Shown one piece after another: positions 31,988 to 40,999 of a stretch of 64,000 nt of DNA (position 1 is its first letter; each line of letters opens with the position of its first letter). The notes beneath the pieces are model-generated. The model saw nothing but the letters and a program-made list of their open reading frames with translations. It was not told the DNA's origin and made no database searches. The position numbers were made by a program, and so were the translations under genes. The DNA is taken from assembly GCF_022530855.2 (NCBI RefSeq), contig NZ_CP099567.1, forward strand, positions 2,666,001-2,730,000, in the 5' to 3' direction. This DNA comes from Candidatus Vondammii sp. HM_W22. Its GTDB lineage: Bacteria > Pseudomonadota > Gammaproteobacteria > Chromatiales > Chromatiaceae.

Positions 31988-32923
31988 ATGCTGAAACGCT
32001 TCTCATTGATTTGCCTGCTCTTATGCCTCCCTCTGGCAGCGTCTGCCCTAAGCTTCCCTCTGCCAGAGTCTGGCAATGACTTGATCGGGAAAGTCCGTCT
32101 GGTCCAGACGCGATACGAGGATACCTTATCCGACCTAGCACGTAATAATGACCTGGGCTACACAGAGATTACTGAAGCCAATCCGGAGGTTGACCCCTGG
32201 CTCCCGGGAGAGGGCACCCAGGTAGTACTGCCCTCACTTTTCATCCTCCCGTCAGGGCCGCGGGAAGGGGTGGTAATCAATCTGGCAGAACTTCGAATCT
32301 ATTACTACCCGAAAGGTGAAAATAGGGTTATCACCCACCCTCTCGGCATAGGACGGGAGGGCTGGAGCACCCCCACAGGAGTCGCGCAGGTTACCGGAAA
32401 AAAGCATAAACCTACCTGGCACCCACCCGAATCGCTCCTAAAAGAGCACGAAGAGAATGGCGATCCACTTCCGGCTGTGGTAGAATCCGGACGGGATAAT
32501 CCGCTCGGCGAGCACGCCATCTACCTCAGTATCCCCGGCTATCTTATGCACGGCACCAACAAACCCTATGGGGTTGGCACGCGCATCAGCCATGGTTGTA
32601 TCCGCCTCTACCCGGAGGATATTGCCTCTCTGTTCAAGCTGATTCCCATCGGCACGCCGGTTCGGATCATCAATACGCCTTATAAGGCGGGCTGGATGGA
32701 CTCAAGACTCTATGTTGAGGCCCACCCACCACTAACTGAACAGCGCAAAGCTCAGGGCATTAATTTCACCCCCATGGTCTCAGCCATTATCAAAACGCTG
32801 GGAGAGTCCAGCCTAAAGCCCGACTGGGATGCCATAAAACAGGCTGCAGTCAATCAAAAAGGCATTCCGGTTCCGGTAACCGAGGAAACACCTCAAACCA
32901 ACATCAACCTGCAACAGAATTAA
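31988..32923 (+). CDS. periplasmic L,D-transpeptidase (ErfK/YbiS type)
   Basis: The 311-residue protein has a signal peptide (LICLLLCLPLAASA), an N-terminal LysM-like segment (RYEDTLSDLARNNDLGYTEI) and a YkuD catalytic domain. The active-site motif is HGTNKPYGVGTRISHGCIRL, whose Cys is the nucleophile. Such enzymes attach Braun lipoprotein to peptidoglycan or make 3-3 crosslinks. A small Lpp/OprI-like lipoprotein is encoded next door, convergent, and is a plausible substrate. Confidence 0.92.
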   Translation: MLKRFSLICLLLCLPLAASALSFPLPESGNDLIGKVRLVQTRYEDTLSDLARNNDLGYTEITEANPEVDPWLPGEGTQVVLPSLFILPSGPREGVVINLAELRIYYYPKGENRVITHPLGIGREGWSTPTGVAQVTGKKHKPTWHPPESLLKEHEENGDPLPAVVESGRDNPLGEHAIYLSIPGYLMHGTNKPYGVGTRISHGCIRLYPEDIASLFKLIPIGTPVRIINTPYKAGWMDSRLYVEAHPPLTEQRKAQGINFTPMVSAIIKTLGESSLKPDWDAIKQAAVNQKGIPVPVTEETPQTNINLQQN

Positions 32924-32926
32924 AAA

Positions 32927-32957
32927 GGCCCGATAACCAAGCGGTTGTCGGGCTTTT
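32927..32957. terminator. bidirectional rho-independent terminator between ldt and the lipoprotein gene
   Basis: GCCCGATAACC pairs with GGTTGTCGGGC across a four-base AAGC loop (32928-32938 and 32943-32953), flanked by AAAAA on the left and TTTT on the right. It lies between convergent genes and can serve both. Confidence 0.88.
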
Positions 32958-32976
32958 GCGTTAATTAAACGCTGGC

Positions 32977-33261
32977 TTATTTAGCCATAGATTTGCTCAT
33001 CATGCGATCACAACGCTCTGAGCATTCATCGGCGGCACTTTGAGCTGCATTAGCCGCATTCATAGCGGCAGAAGCCTTGTGATCGGCCCCATCAGCAGCA
33101 GACAACGCTTCTTTGGCGTCGGACATTGCTGCATCAGCTGTCTGTTGTGCTTTAGAAATGCCAGCCCGCATCTGCTTCAGTTGGTCTGTGCTGGCACAGC
33201 CAGTGACAAGACCCAGGGCCAGTACCATGGCAGACAGTTTCAGAAGGGTATGCTTATTCAT
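32977..33261 (-). CDS. small alanine-rich outer-membrane lipoprotein (Lpp/OprI-like)
   Basis: A 94-residue product with lipobox LVTGC at residues about 18-22 and then an almost purely helical, alanine-rich repeat region (QQTADAAMSDAKEALSAADG, AMNAANAAQSAADE) in heptad-like register, as in Lpp/OprI. Unlike E. coli Lpp it has two further cysteines (ECSERC) and ends SKSMAK, whose terminal lysine could be crosslinked to peptidoglycan. It is divergent from asmA and convergent with the L,D-transpeptidase. Confidence 0.85.
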   Translation of the reverse strand: MNKHTLLKLSAMVLALGLVTGCASTDQLKQMRAGISKAQQTADAAMSDAKEALSAADGADHKASAAMNAANAAQSAADECSERCDRMMSKSMAK

Positions 33262-33417
33262 TACTCATTGCTCCTTAATCGTGGTTAAAACCGGTGTCGT
33301 CACTGCCCTGCTTAGCCTGACAGATTCCCCATAGGGAATAGTACCGCGTTTCTCAAATAAGAAGCGGAAAAAGATTCACAATGTGCCCATTCACTTCCCA
33401 AAATCGGGATTTTCGGG

Positions 33418-35490
33418 TCAATTAAACAAACCTTTCAGTTTATCCTGGAGCTTGCTCTTAAATTTCTGCTTCATTTCCTCTTTCTTCTCTTCCAGCTTGG
33501 CCTTCTGGCTTCCCGCCAGCACCTGCCCCCAATCGACACTGTAATCAGGTGATGCATAAGGCCCCGTCAGGTGTATCGGAACAGGGATGCCTTTCAAATC
33601 ATCCAGCCCTTCACCGCCCTGCCCTTTTGCCGTGCTGACAATCACCGCCTTAACGGTGTAATCCAGCGTCTCGGGGACCAGATTCACTTTACCCGCACCG
33701 GTAATCCTCAGATAGGGAGACTTTGCCAACAGGTCCTTGTTGGTTAGCACCCCTTTGGAGATAACGGCAGAGCCACTCAGTTTTGAGAAATCGGTCTGAT
33801 TCGGCGCATCCGATGCAGGCGCAGCACCACCACTGAACTTCGCCTTGGTCTCCCGAATAGCCTTGGCCAGATTGAAGCCTTTCACCGCACCATCTGCAAA
33901 ATTAAAATCAAGCGTGCCACCAAGGCTTCGCTTGATAGCATTAATGCTGTTGCCCCGGGTATTCAGTTTGGCATTGAAACTCCCTTTTCCGTCAAATTTA
34001 TCCTGCCCAGTCAAATCCTTGACCAGAGGGCCTGCCTGCAAATTTGCCAGGTGCTGCTCTATGTTCATCACCGGGCTTTTTCCAGCCACGTTCAGATTTA
34101 CCTTGCCGGTGTAGTTGCCCTGATAAAACTTCCCAATTTTCTGAGTCGTCTCCAACTTGCCTTTGCGAGCCTTTATCGTCACCTGTAACTGTTCAGCATG
34201 CAGCTTGTTGATAGTCAGCTTGCCTACCTTGAGGCTGCCATTGAGATCGAGGCCACGCAGCATCTCTATCGGCATCAACTCCTCATCACCGGTGGTACTG
34301 GACGGCGCCTGCTTTTCTACCGGCTCATCCTTTGCCGGGGGCAGATAGCGATCCAGATCGATAGCGTCAACATCTAGGTTAAAAGCCACAGCCGCCCCTT
34401 TCAAGGTGGCATCGCCGCTGATTTTTGTATCATCGAGGCTGATCATCAGTCCACTAAGTTTTGTGGCATCCCCTTGATTGCTCAGCACTACCTGGGCAGC
34501 AAAGCGACCCAGTACTTTGGGGTCTGCCATTTCGGGCAGAGAGATACCCTGACTGACCAGCCATTCACGCAGGTTAAACTCAGTCAGGCTCAGTTTCCCG
34601 CTAAATGCCGGTTTGCTATTCAAATCAGCGCCTTTAAGATCGCCGGCAAGCTGCAACTCGCCGGATCTCACTTTCAGCCCATCCAGGGTTAATGCAGTGC
34701 CATCCAACGTCAGACTGGCTGCCGTCTCCAGCTCAGCGTGTAGAGCGCCGGTGGCGAATGCTTTTCCATCCGCGTCCACCATCAGTGTCAGCCCGGCGAT
34801 CTTCAGCAGGCCCGCCGCCTCATCCATCGACACCGTACCCTTCATCTCAATCTTTGCCTTGAGCTGGGGTTCGCTGCTTTCCAGCACCATCTCCATCTCA
34901 AGGGCAACCGGCTGCCCGGAAGTGATCGAGCCACTCTTAAGAGAGAACTGATCTACCGAGAATTTCTGACCGCTGCTGCGGTCGTCCCAGGTTACCTGAG
35001 CATTATTGATATCCACGCCGCCAATGGGAAATCCCGCCAGACCGGAGCCTGCCTCGGCAGGTGTGTCATCATGTTTGGCTTCTCCCTCTTCTACCAAATC
35101 ATCCCAGTTGCTGGTGCCCGCTTTATTCTTGGCAAGATTCAGCTGCAATCCATCCAGCCCAATGGTATCCACTTCCAATTTACTGCTCAGCAGAGGTATC
35201 AGCTTGACGCGAACGGCAACATGCTTCACCGCTGCAAATGGCTTATCTCCAAATCCCCTGGCGTTACCCAGCTCCAGAGCACCAAGCTCTACCCCAAGCC
35301 AGGGAAACACAGAGAGTTGAAGATCGCCATCCATCTTCAATGTCCGGCCTGTCTGCTCCTGCACCTTGGCGATAATCTCATCCTTGTAGTCGTTAGGATC
35401 GATAACCATGGGTATGATAACCACTGCCGCAACCACCAGCAGCAAGATCAGGCCCAACAGACCACCCACTATTTTCAACAGCTTACCCAT
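33418..35490 (-). CDS. AsmA-family protein
   Basis: A 690-residue inner-membrane-anchored periplasmic protein. One helix at residues about 5-28 (IVGGLLGLILLLVVAAVVII) is followed by PMVIDPNDYKDEIIAKVQEQ and LSVFPWLGVELGALELGNAR, the AsmA start, and ends in the AsmA_2-type C-terminal beta-rich domain (DYTVKAVIVSTAKGQGGEGL). AsmA-like proteins are thought to form lipid-transfer grooves between membranes. The ATG at 35490 has GGAGAAG about seven bases upstream and is preferred to an upstream in-frame start. Confidence 0.88.
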   Translation of the reverse strand: MGKLLKIVGGLLGLILLLVVAAVVIIPMVIDPNDYKDEIIAKVQEQTGRTLKMDGDLQLSVFPWLGVELGALELGNARGFGDKPFAAVKHVAVRVKLIPLLSSKLEVDTIGLDGLQLNLAKNKAGTSNWDDLVEEGEAKHDDTPAEAGSGLAGFPIGGVDINNAQVTWDDRSSGQKFSVDQFSLKSGSITSGQPVALEMEMVLESSEPQLKAKIEMKGTVSMDEAAGLLKIAGLTLMVDADGKAFATGALHAELETAASLTLDGTALTLDGLKVRSGELQLAGDLKGADLNSKPAFSGKLSLTEFNLREWLVSQGISLPEMADPKVLGRFAAQVVLSNQGDATKLSGLMISLDDTKISGDATLKGAAVAFNLDVDAIDLDRYLPPAKDEPVEKQAPSSTTGDEELMPIEMLRGLDLNGSLKVGKLTINKLHAEQLQVTIKARKGKLETTQKIGKFYQGNYTGKVNLNVAGKSPVMNIEQHLANLQAGPLVKDLTGQDKFDGKGSFNAKLNTRGNSINAIKRSLGGTLDFNFADGAVKGFNLAKAIRETKAKFSGGAAPASDAPNQTDFSKLSGSAVISKGVLTNKDLLAKSPYLRITGAGKVNLVPETLDYTVKAVIVSTAKGQGGEGLDDLKGIPVPIHLTGPYASPDYSVDWGQVLAGSQKAKLEEKKEEMKQKFKSKLQDKLKGLFN

Positions 35491-35603
35491 TGTCTTCTCC
35501 GTGCTATTTTTTATCCGTACAAGCATGGTGGCTCAAAATGCCCTGAAATTCCATGCTGCCGGCCACTTTAAAGAAATATTATTCCCCGCTCCGGCGCTAT
35601 GTC

Positions 35604-35900
35604 TTAATTTCGGGAGGCCGTGCAATTCCAGCAAATATTGAATTCAGCATCCACTATTTCACCACACCGCTGGCAAATCCAGCTATCCTGGCTTCCCTCT
35701 GCCACGGAATCCTCGAGATAGCTTTCGATCAGCTCCCGCCCCCTGGCATAGTCCCTATCTTCAAGCACCCAGAGCATCGGGAACTGTATTGCCGCCAATT
35801 CACCTGCGGCACCACTCAAATAATCACCGTCTCGATATGATGAGATTTCTCACGAGATCTGTGCCTGAATACGATCTTTTGCCTCATAGAGCGGTTTCAC
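35604..35900 (-). pseudogene. DUF2007-type small protein with C-terminal zinc ribbon, internal stop
   Basis: A GTG at 35900 opens KPLYEAKDRIQAQIS, which ends at TGA. Beyond it the same frame continues GDYLSGAAGELAAIQFP, LWVLEDRDYARGRELIESYL and a C-terminal zinc ribbon CQRCGEIV/CWNC. Family members have about five more residues between the two halves, and traces of the missing part (VRNLI, HHIETVI) appear in other frames, so a small indel and a stop have broken the gene. The downstream part alone could be translated from a TTG at 35819. Confidence 0.65.
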
Positions 35901-35990
35901 GGGATATCCGATTATGCTAATATATTGAAATTGATAAAGAAGCATTAGACCCCGATTCAAGCTGGAATAGTGCTTACAGAAAGGGAAAAA

Positions 35991-36064
35991 TGGAGCGGGT
36001 AACAGGAGTCGAGCCCGTCTCTCTGGCTTGGGAAGCCCGGGTAATGCCGATATACGATACCCGC
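35991..36064 (-). tRNA. tRNA-Gly (CCC)
   Basis: The 74-nt gene on the minus strand has acceptor GCGGGTA pairing with TACCCGC, an encoded TCCA end, T-arm ACGGGCTCGACTCCTGT and anticodon loop TTCCCAA (anticodon CCC). The anticodon stem has one apparent G-A mismatch (CGGGC against GCCAG), so the call depends mainly on the acceptor, T-arm and loop. Confidence 0.88.
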
Positions 36065-36173
36065 TGGGAAGGGTAATTCTATTCGCCACCGCAGTGAGAA
36101 AGCAAGCCTCGGTTACTATCTCTCTAGCCCTTAGTGTAGAATTTGCTGATCATATCCATGCAAGAGACGAGAG

Positions 36174-36374
36174 ATGCAAATCTACATCAATAGTGAGGGG
36201 CAAAGCATCCTTGACAACACAACCATGGCATCACTGATTGAGCTGCTTGCATTGACTAGCCAGCGCATCGCCGTTGAAGTGAATGGCGAACTGGTACCGC
36301 GCAGCACATTCGAGCAACACCAGCTTCAGCCAGATGATAAGATCGAGATTGTACGCGCCATCGGCGGCGGATAA
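36174..36374 (+). CDS. thiS: sulfur carrier protein ThiS
   Basis: A 66-residue ubiquitin-like protein whose C-terminal Gly-Gly becomes a thiocarboxylate and gives sulfur to the thiazole ring of thiamine. It shows [39 protein letters not shown]. It is immediately upstream of thiG, with 32 bases between, as is typical. Confidence 0.94.
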   Translation: MQIYINSEGQSILDNTTMASLIELLALTSQRIAVEVNGELVPRSTFEQHQLQPDDKIEIVRAIGGG

Positions 36375-36406
36375 CCCCGCCCGGGTCCTCCAACAGAAAT
36401 ACAGCC

Positions 36407-37204
36407 ATGAATATGCCCAACGAAACTAAAGACGCATTCACTGTTGCAGGCAGAGAGTTCCATTCTCGCCTGCTTGTAGGTACTGGTAAATATAAAGGCA
36501 TGGAAGAGACCCAGCAGGCAATTGAAGCCAGTGCCGCGGAAATCATCACCATAGCCATACGCCGTACCAATATCGGCCAGAACAAGGATGAACCGAATAT
36601 TCTGGATATTCTGCCTCCTGACAAATACACCATCCTGCCAAACACGGCAGGTTGCTTCGATGCCGATTCAGCCATTCGCACCTGCAGACTGGCAAGGGAG
36701 CTGCTGGATGGACATAACCTAGCCAAACTGGAAGTGCTGGGTGATGAGAAAACCCTCTTCCCGGATGTAATGGCAACCATGAAGGCGGCCGAAGTGCTGA
36801 TCAAAGATGGCTTCGATATTATGGTCTACACCAATGACGATCCCATCATTGCCCAACAGCTGGAACAGATTGGGTGTGTAGCAGTAATGCCACTGGCCGC
36901 ACCCATCGGCTCCGGCCTGGGTGTGCGCAACAAGTTGAATATCCGGACCATAGTCGAGAACGCCAATGTCCCTATCCTGGTGGATGCAGGCGTGGGAACG
37001 GCATCAGATGCTGCAGTGGCCATGGAATTGGGCTGCGATGGGGTGCTGATGAACACGGCTATTGCGGCCGCCAACAAACCGGTGCTCATGGCATCTGCGA
37101 TGAGAAAGGCCATTGAAGCGGGCCGTGAAGCCTTCCTAGCCGGACGCATGCCTGCCAAGCGATTTGCCTCCGCATCTTCTCCCATTGAAGGGCTATTCTT
37201 TTAA
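36407..37204 (+). CDS. thiG: thiazole synthase ThiG
   Basis: TIM-barrel enzyme of 265 residues that condenses deoxyxylulose phosphate, dehydroglycine and ThiS-bound sulfur into the thiamine thiazole. Motifs: [40 protein letters not shown], the Schiff-base Lys in [29 protein letters not shown] and [20 protein letters not shown]. Confidence 0.96.
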   Translation: MNMPNETKDAFTVAGREFHSRLLVGTGKYKGMEETQQAIEASAAEIITIAIRRTNIGQNKDEPNILDILPPDKYTILPNTAGCFDADSAIRTCRLARELLDGHNLAKLEVLGDEKTLFPDVMATMKAAEVLIKDGFDIMVYTNDDPIIAQQLEQIGCVAVMPLAAPIGSGLGVRNKLNIRTIVENANVPILVDAGVGTASDAAVAMELGCDGVLMNTAIAAANKPVLMASAMRKAIEAGREAFLAGRMPAKRFASASSPIEGLFF

Positions 37205-37457
37205 GACACACGGTGAAAACAATGTTTTGGGTGGACACCAGTTAAGGCCAACCCAAAACAGAAAAGATGGACGCAGAGCACGCAAAGATTGCAGATTAAA
37301 AACAAGAAAGAACGCTGTGTCCTTTTTTAAGGTGATACCCCCTGATATAATTCTGTAGGGATAACTGTCATAAATCGGGAAGAGGTTAAACCAAAAGGGA
37401 AGAAGCGGGAAGGCGAAACTAAAAGGAGTTCAGAATAGTTAAAACGGGCGGTAGGGG
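37205..37457. other. Gene-free boundary between thiG and Mu-like remnant
   Basis: No reading frame or RNA structure was recognised. This spacer should contain the junction between chromosome and prophage remnant. I could not identify a prophage end or target duplication in it. Confidence 0.4.
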
Positions 37458-37817
37458 TCAGTCACGGAACAGATCGGGCTGTTGCTCGGCAGAGACCAGG
37501 GCGCGGATTTTGCGTAGGCGCTGGTAGACGCCCTGGATCGTCATGTTGTACTTCTCGGCCAGTTCAGTCTGGTTGTGGCCGTTGAAGTCGGACCAGATGT
37601 TGCGATCGCGCTCGTCGATATCGATCTCTTTACCCTTGGGGAAGTAGACCAGTTGGCCACCCCAATTGTGACGCATCTTATCGACGAGAGCCGTTGCTAC
37701 CTGGTTGGCTTGTACCTCCGGTAGGCCCGCAAACGACTGCAGCAGCTCTGCTGTGTGCGCGTAGAGATCGGCCAGCAGCTCCGGGCCTCTGCTTTGGAGT
37801 TCTTTCGTCATTTCCAT
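37458..37817 (-). CDS. Mor-type middle-operon transcription activator (Mu-like)
   Basis: A 119-residue protein with the Mor/C family shape: an N-terminal helical dimer part, then NWGGQLVYFPKGKEIDIDER and a C-terminal helix-turn-helix HNQTELAEKYNMTIQGVYQR. In phage Mu, Mor switches on the middle promoter. It overlaps the gp16-like gene by ten bases and is the last (downstream) gene of the remnant; the lysis and late genes that Mor would control are absent. Confidence 0.88.
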   Translation of the reverse strand: MEMTKELQSRGPELLADLYAHTAELLQSFAGLPEVQANQVATALVDKMRHNWGGQLVYFPKGKEIDIDERDRNIWSDFNGHNQTELAEKYNMTIQGVYQRLRKIRALVSAEQQPDLFRD

Positions 37818-38278
37818 TCCACCTGGGTGCGGTCAGCCCATTTTTTGAGTTGCTCGATCACCTGGTCTTTGAGTTTAGCCGGGAGGAACTCCGGTTTTGA
37901 CCAACCGGTGCCTTGGGGGTGCTCTCGGCGGGTGTTTGACTGCAGCCAGGCGGTAAGGCCCTTTCGATTCTCGACTACCCCGGCATCTGCCAGGCAGTTC
38001 CAGATATGGTAGATGAGCCGGGCCTTTGCCGGTGGCTTGCGACGGCTTGTGGTGCGCTGCCATGCGAATTTGGCCCCTCTGGCTGCCAGGTGTGCAAGCA
38101 CGGCTTTGCGGCCTGCAGCATCCAGATCGGCGGCACTGCGTACCCGGCCTACAGTCCAGAGCATGCACCGGTAGGTACTGTCTGGATCTTTGTCCTTGGC
38201 ATCCATTCCTATCTGGGTGGCACCCATGTGGATTTTGCCAAGCTCCAGAGTGCGGGCTGATTTGATTTTAGTGCTCAT
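37808..38278 (-). CDS. Mu gp16-like protein (DUF1018)
   Basis: A 156-residue protein beginning with IHMGATQIGMDAKDKDPDST, YRCMLWTVGRVRSAADLD and AAGRKAVLAHLAARG, the gp16/DUF1018 core. It continues with a basic stretch and VIEQLKKWAD at the C-terminus. The family is found in Mu-like early regions next to mor, as here; its role is not established. Confidence 0.87.
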   Translation of the reverse strand: MSTKIKSARTLELGKIHMGATQIGMDAKDKDPDSTYRCMLWTVGRVRSAADLDAAGRKAVLAHLAARGAKFAWQRTTSRRKPPAKARLIYHIWNCLADAGVVENRKGLTAWLQSNTRREHPQGTGWSKPEFLPAKLKDQVIEQLKKWADRTQVEWK

Positions 38279-38311
38279 CTATAGTTGCCTGGATGCAGGT
38301 TAATAACACTG

Positions 38312-38506
38312 TTATAAGGCTTCCGATTCGCCGTTAGCGATCATTTTCTTTACGCAAGACGGGCAATAATGGAACTCATTAACTCCGTCAAAGCTCCATG
38401 AGTCTGGGAGCATTTCATGGTCATAGGGTTCAGTTTGTCGTAATTCATGCTCGCTGGAACAATCATTTCCATCACATTCAAATTTAGCTTTAAGTGTCAT
38501 ATTCAT
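38312..38506 (-). CDS. small CxxC protein in Mu-like remnant
   Basis: A 64-residue acidic protein with two cysteine pairs (CDGNDC near residue 11 and CPSC near residue 48) plus histidines, suggesting a zinc-binding fold. No named family is recognised. The gene is in line with its neighbours on the minus strand. Confidence 0.6.
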   Translation of the reverse strand: MNMTLKAKFECDGNDCSSEHELRQTEPYDHEMLPDSWSFDGVNEFHYCPSCVKKMIANGESEAL

Positions 38507-38619
38507 TCACTCCGTAGATAACTCGCCTCATAACCAGTCAACCCAGGCAGACCGGCGCTAGCCCGCGCTTCGTCGCTGTTTTCGGTGGGCCGGTCTGCTG
38601 GTTTCATTCGTTCTATTTC

Positions 38620-38877
38620 CTAAAGCTCTACCGTGCGCTCTTTGCCATCTAGGCAAGCAACAATAGCAACATTAGAGTCCATCTCTTTGATGACGCCTTC
38701 GTGGCACTCACCACTGGTAGCGGTCCATTTAATATATGTTTGGTCTGGTCCACTGGACCTGTCGAAACCGAAAATAGAACCATCCGGTGAACGAGACGAT
38801 TCGCTCTCTGGTCGCTTCTTGTGTGGTGCAGGTGCCGGGACAATAGTGTCAGAGTCGCCATTCGGTGCTCTACTCAT
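38620..38877 (-). CDS. hypothetical phage-region protein
   Basis: The 85-residue protein starting MSRAPNGDSDTIVPAPAPHK has a disordered, Pro/Ser-rich N-terminal half. Its second half (YIKWTATSGECHEGVIKEMD, VAIVACLDGKERTVEL) looks like a small beta-barrel. No family is recognised. The ATG at 38877 is used because the upstream extension overlaps the preceding small gene. Confidence 0.5.
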   Translation of the reverse strand: MSRAPNGDSDTIVPAPAPHKKRPESESSRSPDGSIFGFDRSSGPDQTYIKWTATSGECHEGVIKEMDSNVAIVACLDGKERTVEL

Positions 38878-38896
38878 CGCGTCGTTACCTCTTACG

Positions 38897-39031
38897 TTAT
38901 CGAGTCCATCCAATAAAACTCTTTCCCTTGTAGCGCCGATACAGAACCGCGGCTAGTATCAGCAGTGCACCAAGCCCAACCAGCACCTCAATAGCTATCC
39001 CGAACCATATGGCCATGTCTGTGATATTCAC
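38897..39031 (-). CDS. 44-residue single-pass membrane protein
   Basis: A GTG at 39031 preceded by GAGGA at good spacing opens a short frame, MNITDMAIWFGIAIEVL then VGLGALLILAAVLYRRYKGK. One hydrophobic helix is followed by a strongly basic tail, so the C-terminus should be cytoplasmic. It fits neatly between two genes of the Mu-like early operon. It may be a small Mu-type host-modifying or holin-like peptide, but no homologue is recognised. Confidence 0.6.
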   Translation of the reverse strand: MNITDMAIWFGIAIEVLVGLGALLILAAVLYRRYKGKSFIGWTR

Positions 39032-39057
39032 TTGTCATTCCTCAGAACGTTCATATG

Positions 39058-39405
39058 TCACCACTTGATTAGTTGGCCGGTGAATGGGAGGCCGTGGGTG
39101 TCTCTGAAGAATGCTTTGAACTCAGCAATGCCAGCGAAACCATCAGCCCTGGCGAGTTCTGCAACTTGGTAGGGGTGCAGAGTTTCACAGTCCACATTGA
39201 CTACATCGCTATCTATATAGATGGTGGTCACGGTTTTAGCTGCTGCTTCACCCAGCTTTTCGCAGCCTGAGGTGCGCATTCCGGTGTAAAGATAGAGTGT
39301 GTCACCTGTACGGATGGGATGCTTTCTCATGACGCGGATTGTCTGGCGCTTGCTGTGATCTCTTACGCCAGGTGCAAATTGCTTTTTGAAATTGAGGGCA
39401 GGCAT
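39058..39405 (-). CDS. ASCH/PUA-fold phage protein
   Basis: A 115-residue protein: LNFKKQFAPGVRDHSKRQTI, GDTLYLYTGMRTSGCEKLGE and later FKAFFRDTHGLPFTGQLIKW. The basic start, the GDTLYLYTG strand and the Cys-containing loop match small ASCH-domain proteins of phages and islands, which bind nucleic acid or modified nucleotides. The substrate is unknown. Confidence 0.72.
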   Translation of the reverse strand: MPALNFKKQFAPGVRDHSKRQTIRVMRKHPIRTGDTLYLYTGMRTSGCEKLGEAAAKTVTTIYIDSDVVNVDCETLHPYQVAELARADGFAGIAEFKAFFRDTHGLPFTGQLIKW

Positions 39406-39409
39406 GGTG

Positions 39410-40064
39410 TTACCCCTCCAGCCTGCGCTGGGGTGTCATACCAACACCTTGGTGCAGGCGTACCTTTTCCCCATCTGTGTAGCCTTCGGCCATTCTGCCG
39501 CGATCTAGCTTTCGGTTGTGCTGTTTAATGGGCTGCAGATCGGTATGTCTGAGATCCATGTAGCGATTAACGATTTTTGGGATAGACTCCGCGAACTCCT
39601 CAACAACTGACCGGACACCAATCACCCAGCCCAAGGCGTAGTCATCTGCCCTGCGGGATCTGTTGTGTGATTTGCCGCGGGTGCGCGACTTACGGTATGC
39701 CAAGCGGGCTTTTGTTACCTGACGGCGCAGTATGCGTGAAAGTGTAGGCGGCAACTTCGTTATGAGGGTGAACGCCGATAAACACCACGCTATTAGTACC
39801 CCATGTCTCACGGAAGAAGTAACGGCAGCCAAAAGCATCTGCGACTGTAGAAGCAAGCACGCGCATCCAGTGGGCTGGGGTATTTTGAGAGCTGGTGGTG
39901 GTCTCGGTTTCCTTCACCTCGCTGAGCTGGATGTCGTCCTCTGATATACCGTGCTTTTTCATCATGGCCTTGGCATGACGCATAGCATTAGCAGCTTCGT
40001 GAGGATTGTCTGATTGCGCCAGTCGCAGCAGCTTGCATATTTTATTGATGGCTCTTTTATCCAT
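39410..40064 (-). pseudogene. DUF2786-domain protein, frameshifted
   Basis: The ATG at 40064 opens MDKRAINKICKLLRLAQSDN, PHEAANAMRHAKAMMKKHGI, the DUF2786 domain, and runs to FIGVHPHNEVAAYTF. Near 39745-39752 the frame shifts by one base. The other frame continues LSRILRRQVTKARLAYRKSR and DDYALGWVIGVRSVVEEFAE, the normal C-terminal half of this phage family. Together about 215 residues. Either a frameshift mutation or a base-calling error. Confidence 0.75.
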
Positions 40065-40066
40065 TC

Positions 40067-40363
40067 TCAACTACCCTCTGCATTGTGCTTTTTGTAGAAC
40101 GTTTCCCACTCCTTGAGGAGTTCACTGGATCCGGTACAGGGTGATCCCGCTTCTTCGCCTGCATCTATATAGTCCTGGATGTCCTGAGCCATTTTGCAGG
40201 CGATATCGAGCATTTCATCACGCTCAAAGTGGATTGAATGGCAGCGTTCCAGCAGCACCTGGTCATCAATACCCGGCATGTACTCACCATAGATAACCTT
40301 TTCTGCTAGTGTGCTCAGCAGGCTCTTTCTGGCATGGTCTAGTAGGTGTTCGCGTTGACTCAT
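40067..40363 (-). CDS. hypothetical phage-region protein
   Basis: A 98-residue acidic, mostly helical protein starting MSQREHLLDHARKSLLSTLA and ending WETFYKKHNAEGS. No family is recognised. It sits between the DUF2786 and DUF3164 genes with three bases to the former, so it belongs to the same operon. Confidence 0.55.
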   Translation of the reverse strand: MSQREHLLDHARKSLLSTLAEKVIYGEYMPGIDDQVLLERCHSIHFERDEMLDIACKMAQDIQDYIDAGEEAGSPCTGSSELLKEWETFYKKHNAEGS

Positions 40364-40376
40364 TGCTGTGCGCTCC

Positions 40377-40997
40377 TTATGCCGACGCCATGTCCAGGCC
40401 GAGCTGCTGGAACTTGTCGTCGCGGCTGGGGCGGGAGTAGAGGCGGATGTAGGTTTTTGTGGAGACGACGGTGAGGCTGTCTTTGATGGCCAGCATGGCC
40501 TGTTTCCACTTGGGGTGATCGATGACCAGGCGGGTGAGGCCAAGGATGCGGCCGGTGTTGATTTTGCCCTCTTTGTCGGTCTGGAATGCATGCTCTACGA
40601 GCACCTTCACTTCGGTGCCTGAGTTTGCAGTCCATTCGTGGATACACTCATCGATGAGGGCCTTGGCGATCTGCAGGGATTCGTTGAAAATAAGTGTGTC
40701 ACCCACGGCGATCTGGATCTTCTTGCTACCGTCGTAGGACATGAGGCTGATATTGCCTTTTTGCCCGCCGATCTTGGCATCGTACTTCTCGGCTGCCAGG
40801 TCAACGAACGCACCTACATCACCCATTGACTGGTCTTTGAACTGGGTCATTTTTTCACGCAGCTCGATTGCGGCGGTGAAGATCTCTTCCACCAGGGCGT
40901 CTCGATCGAGATCCACCTCGGCGATGGCATCGATTGGCACAAGGTGGCCCTGGGCATTGCGGCGGTAACCTTCTGGAATCTCGGTTGTATGGATCAT
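40377..40997 (-). CDS. DUF3164 family protein (Mu-like early region)
   Basis: A 206-residue protein starting MIHTTEIPEGYRRNAQGHLV and containing GNISLMSYDGSKKIQIAVGD, EWTANSGTEVKVLVEHAFQT and TGRILGLTRLVIDHPKW, the DUF3164 pattern. The family sits in early operons of Mu-like phages and is of unknown function. It follows the 83-residue gene with three bases between. Confidence 0.85.
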   Translation of the reverse strand: MIHTTEIPEGYRRNAQGHLVPIDAIAEVDLDRDALVEEIFTAAIELREKMTQFKDQSMGDVGAFVDLAAEKYDAKIGGQKGNISLMSYDGSKKIQIAVGDTLIFNESLQIAKALIDECIHEWTANSGTEVKVLVEHAFQTDKEGKINTGRILGLTRLVIDHPKWKQAMLAIKDSLTVVSTKTYIRLYSRPSRDDKFQQLGLDMASA

Positions 40998-40999
40998 GA

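Noticed and set aside
36256-36804. 182-codon minus-strand frame opposite thiS/thiG
   Set aside because: Entirely antisense to two well-supported genes and without family features.
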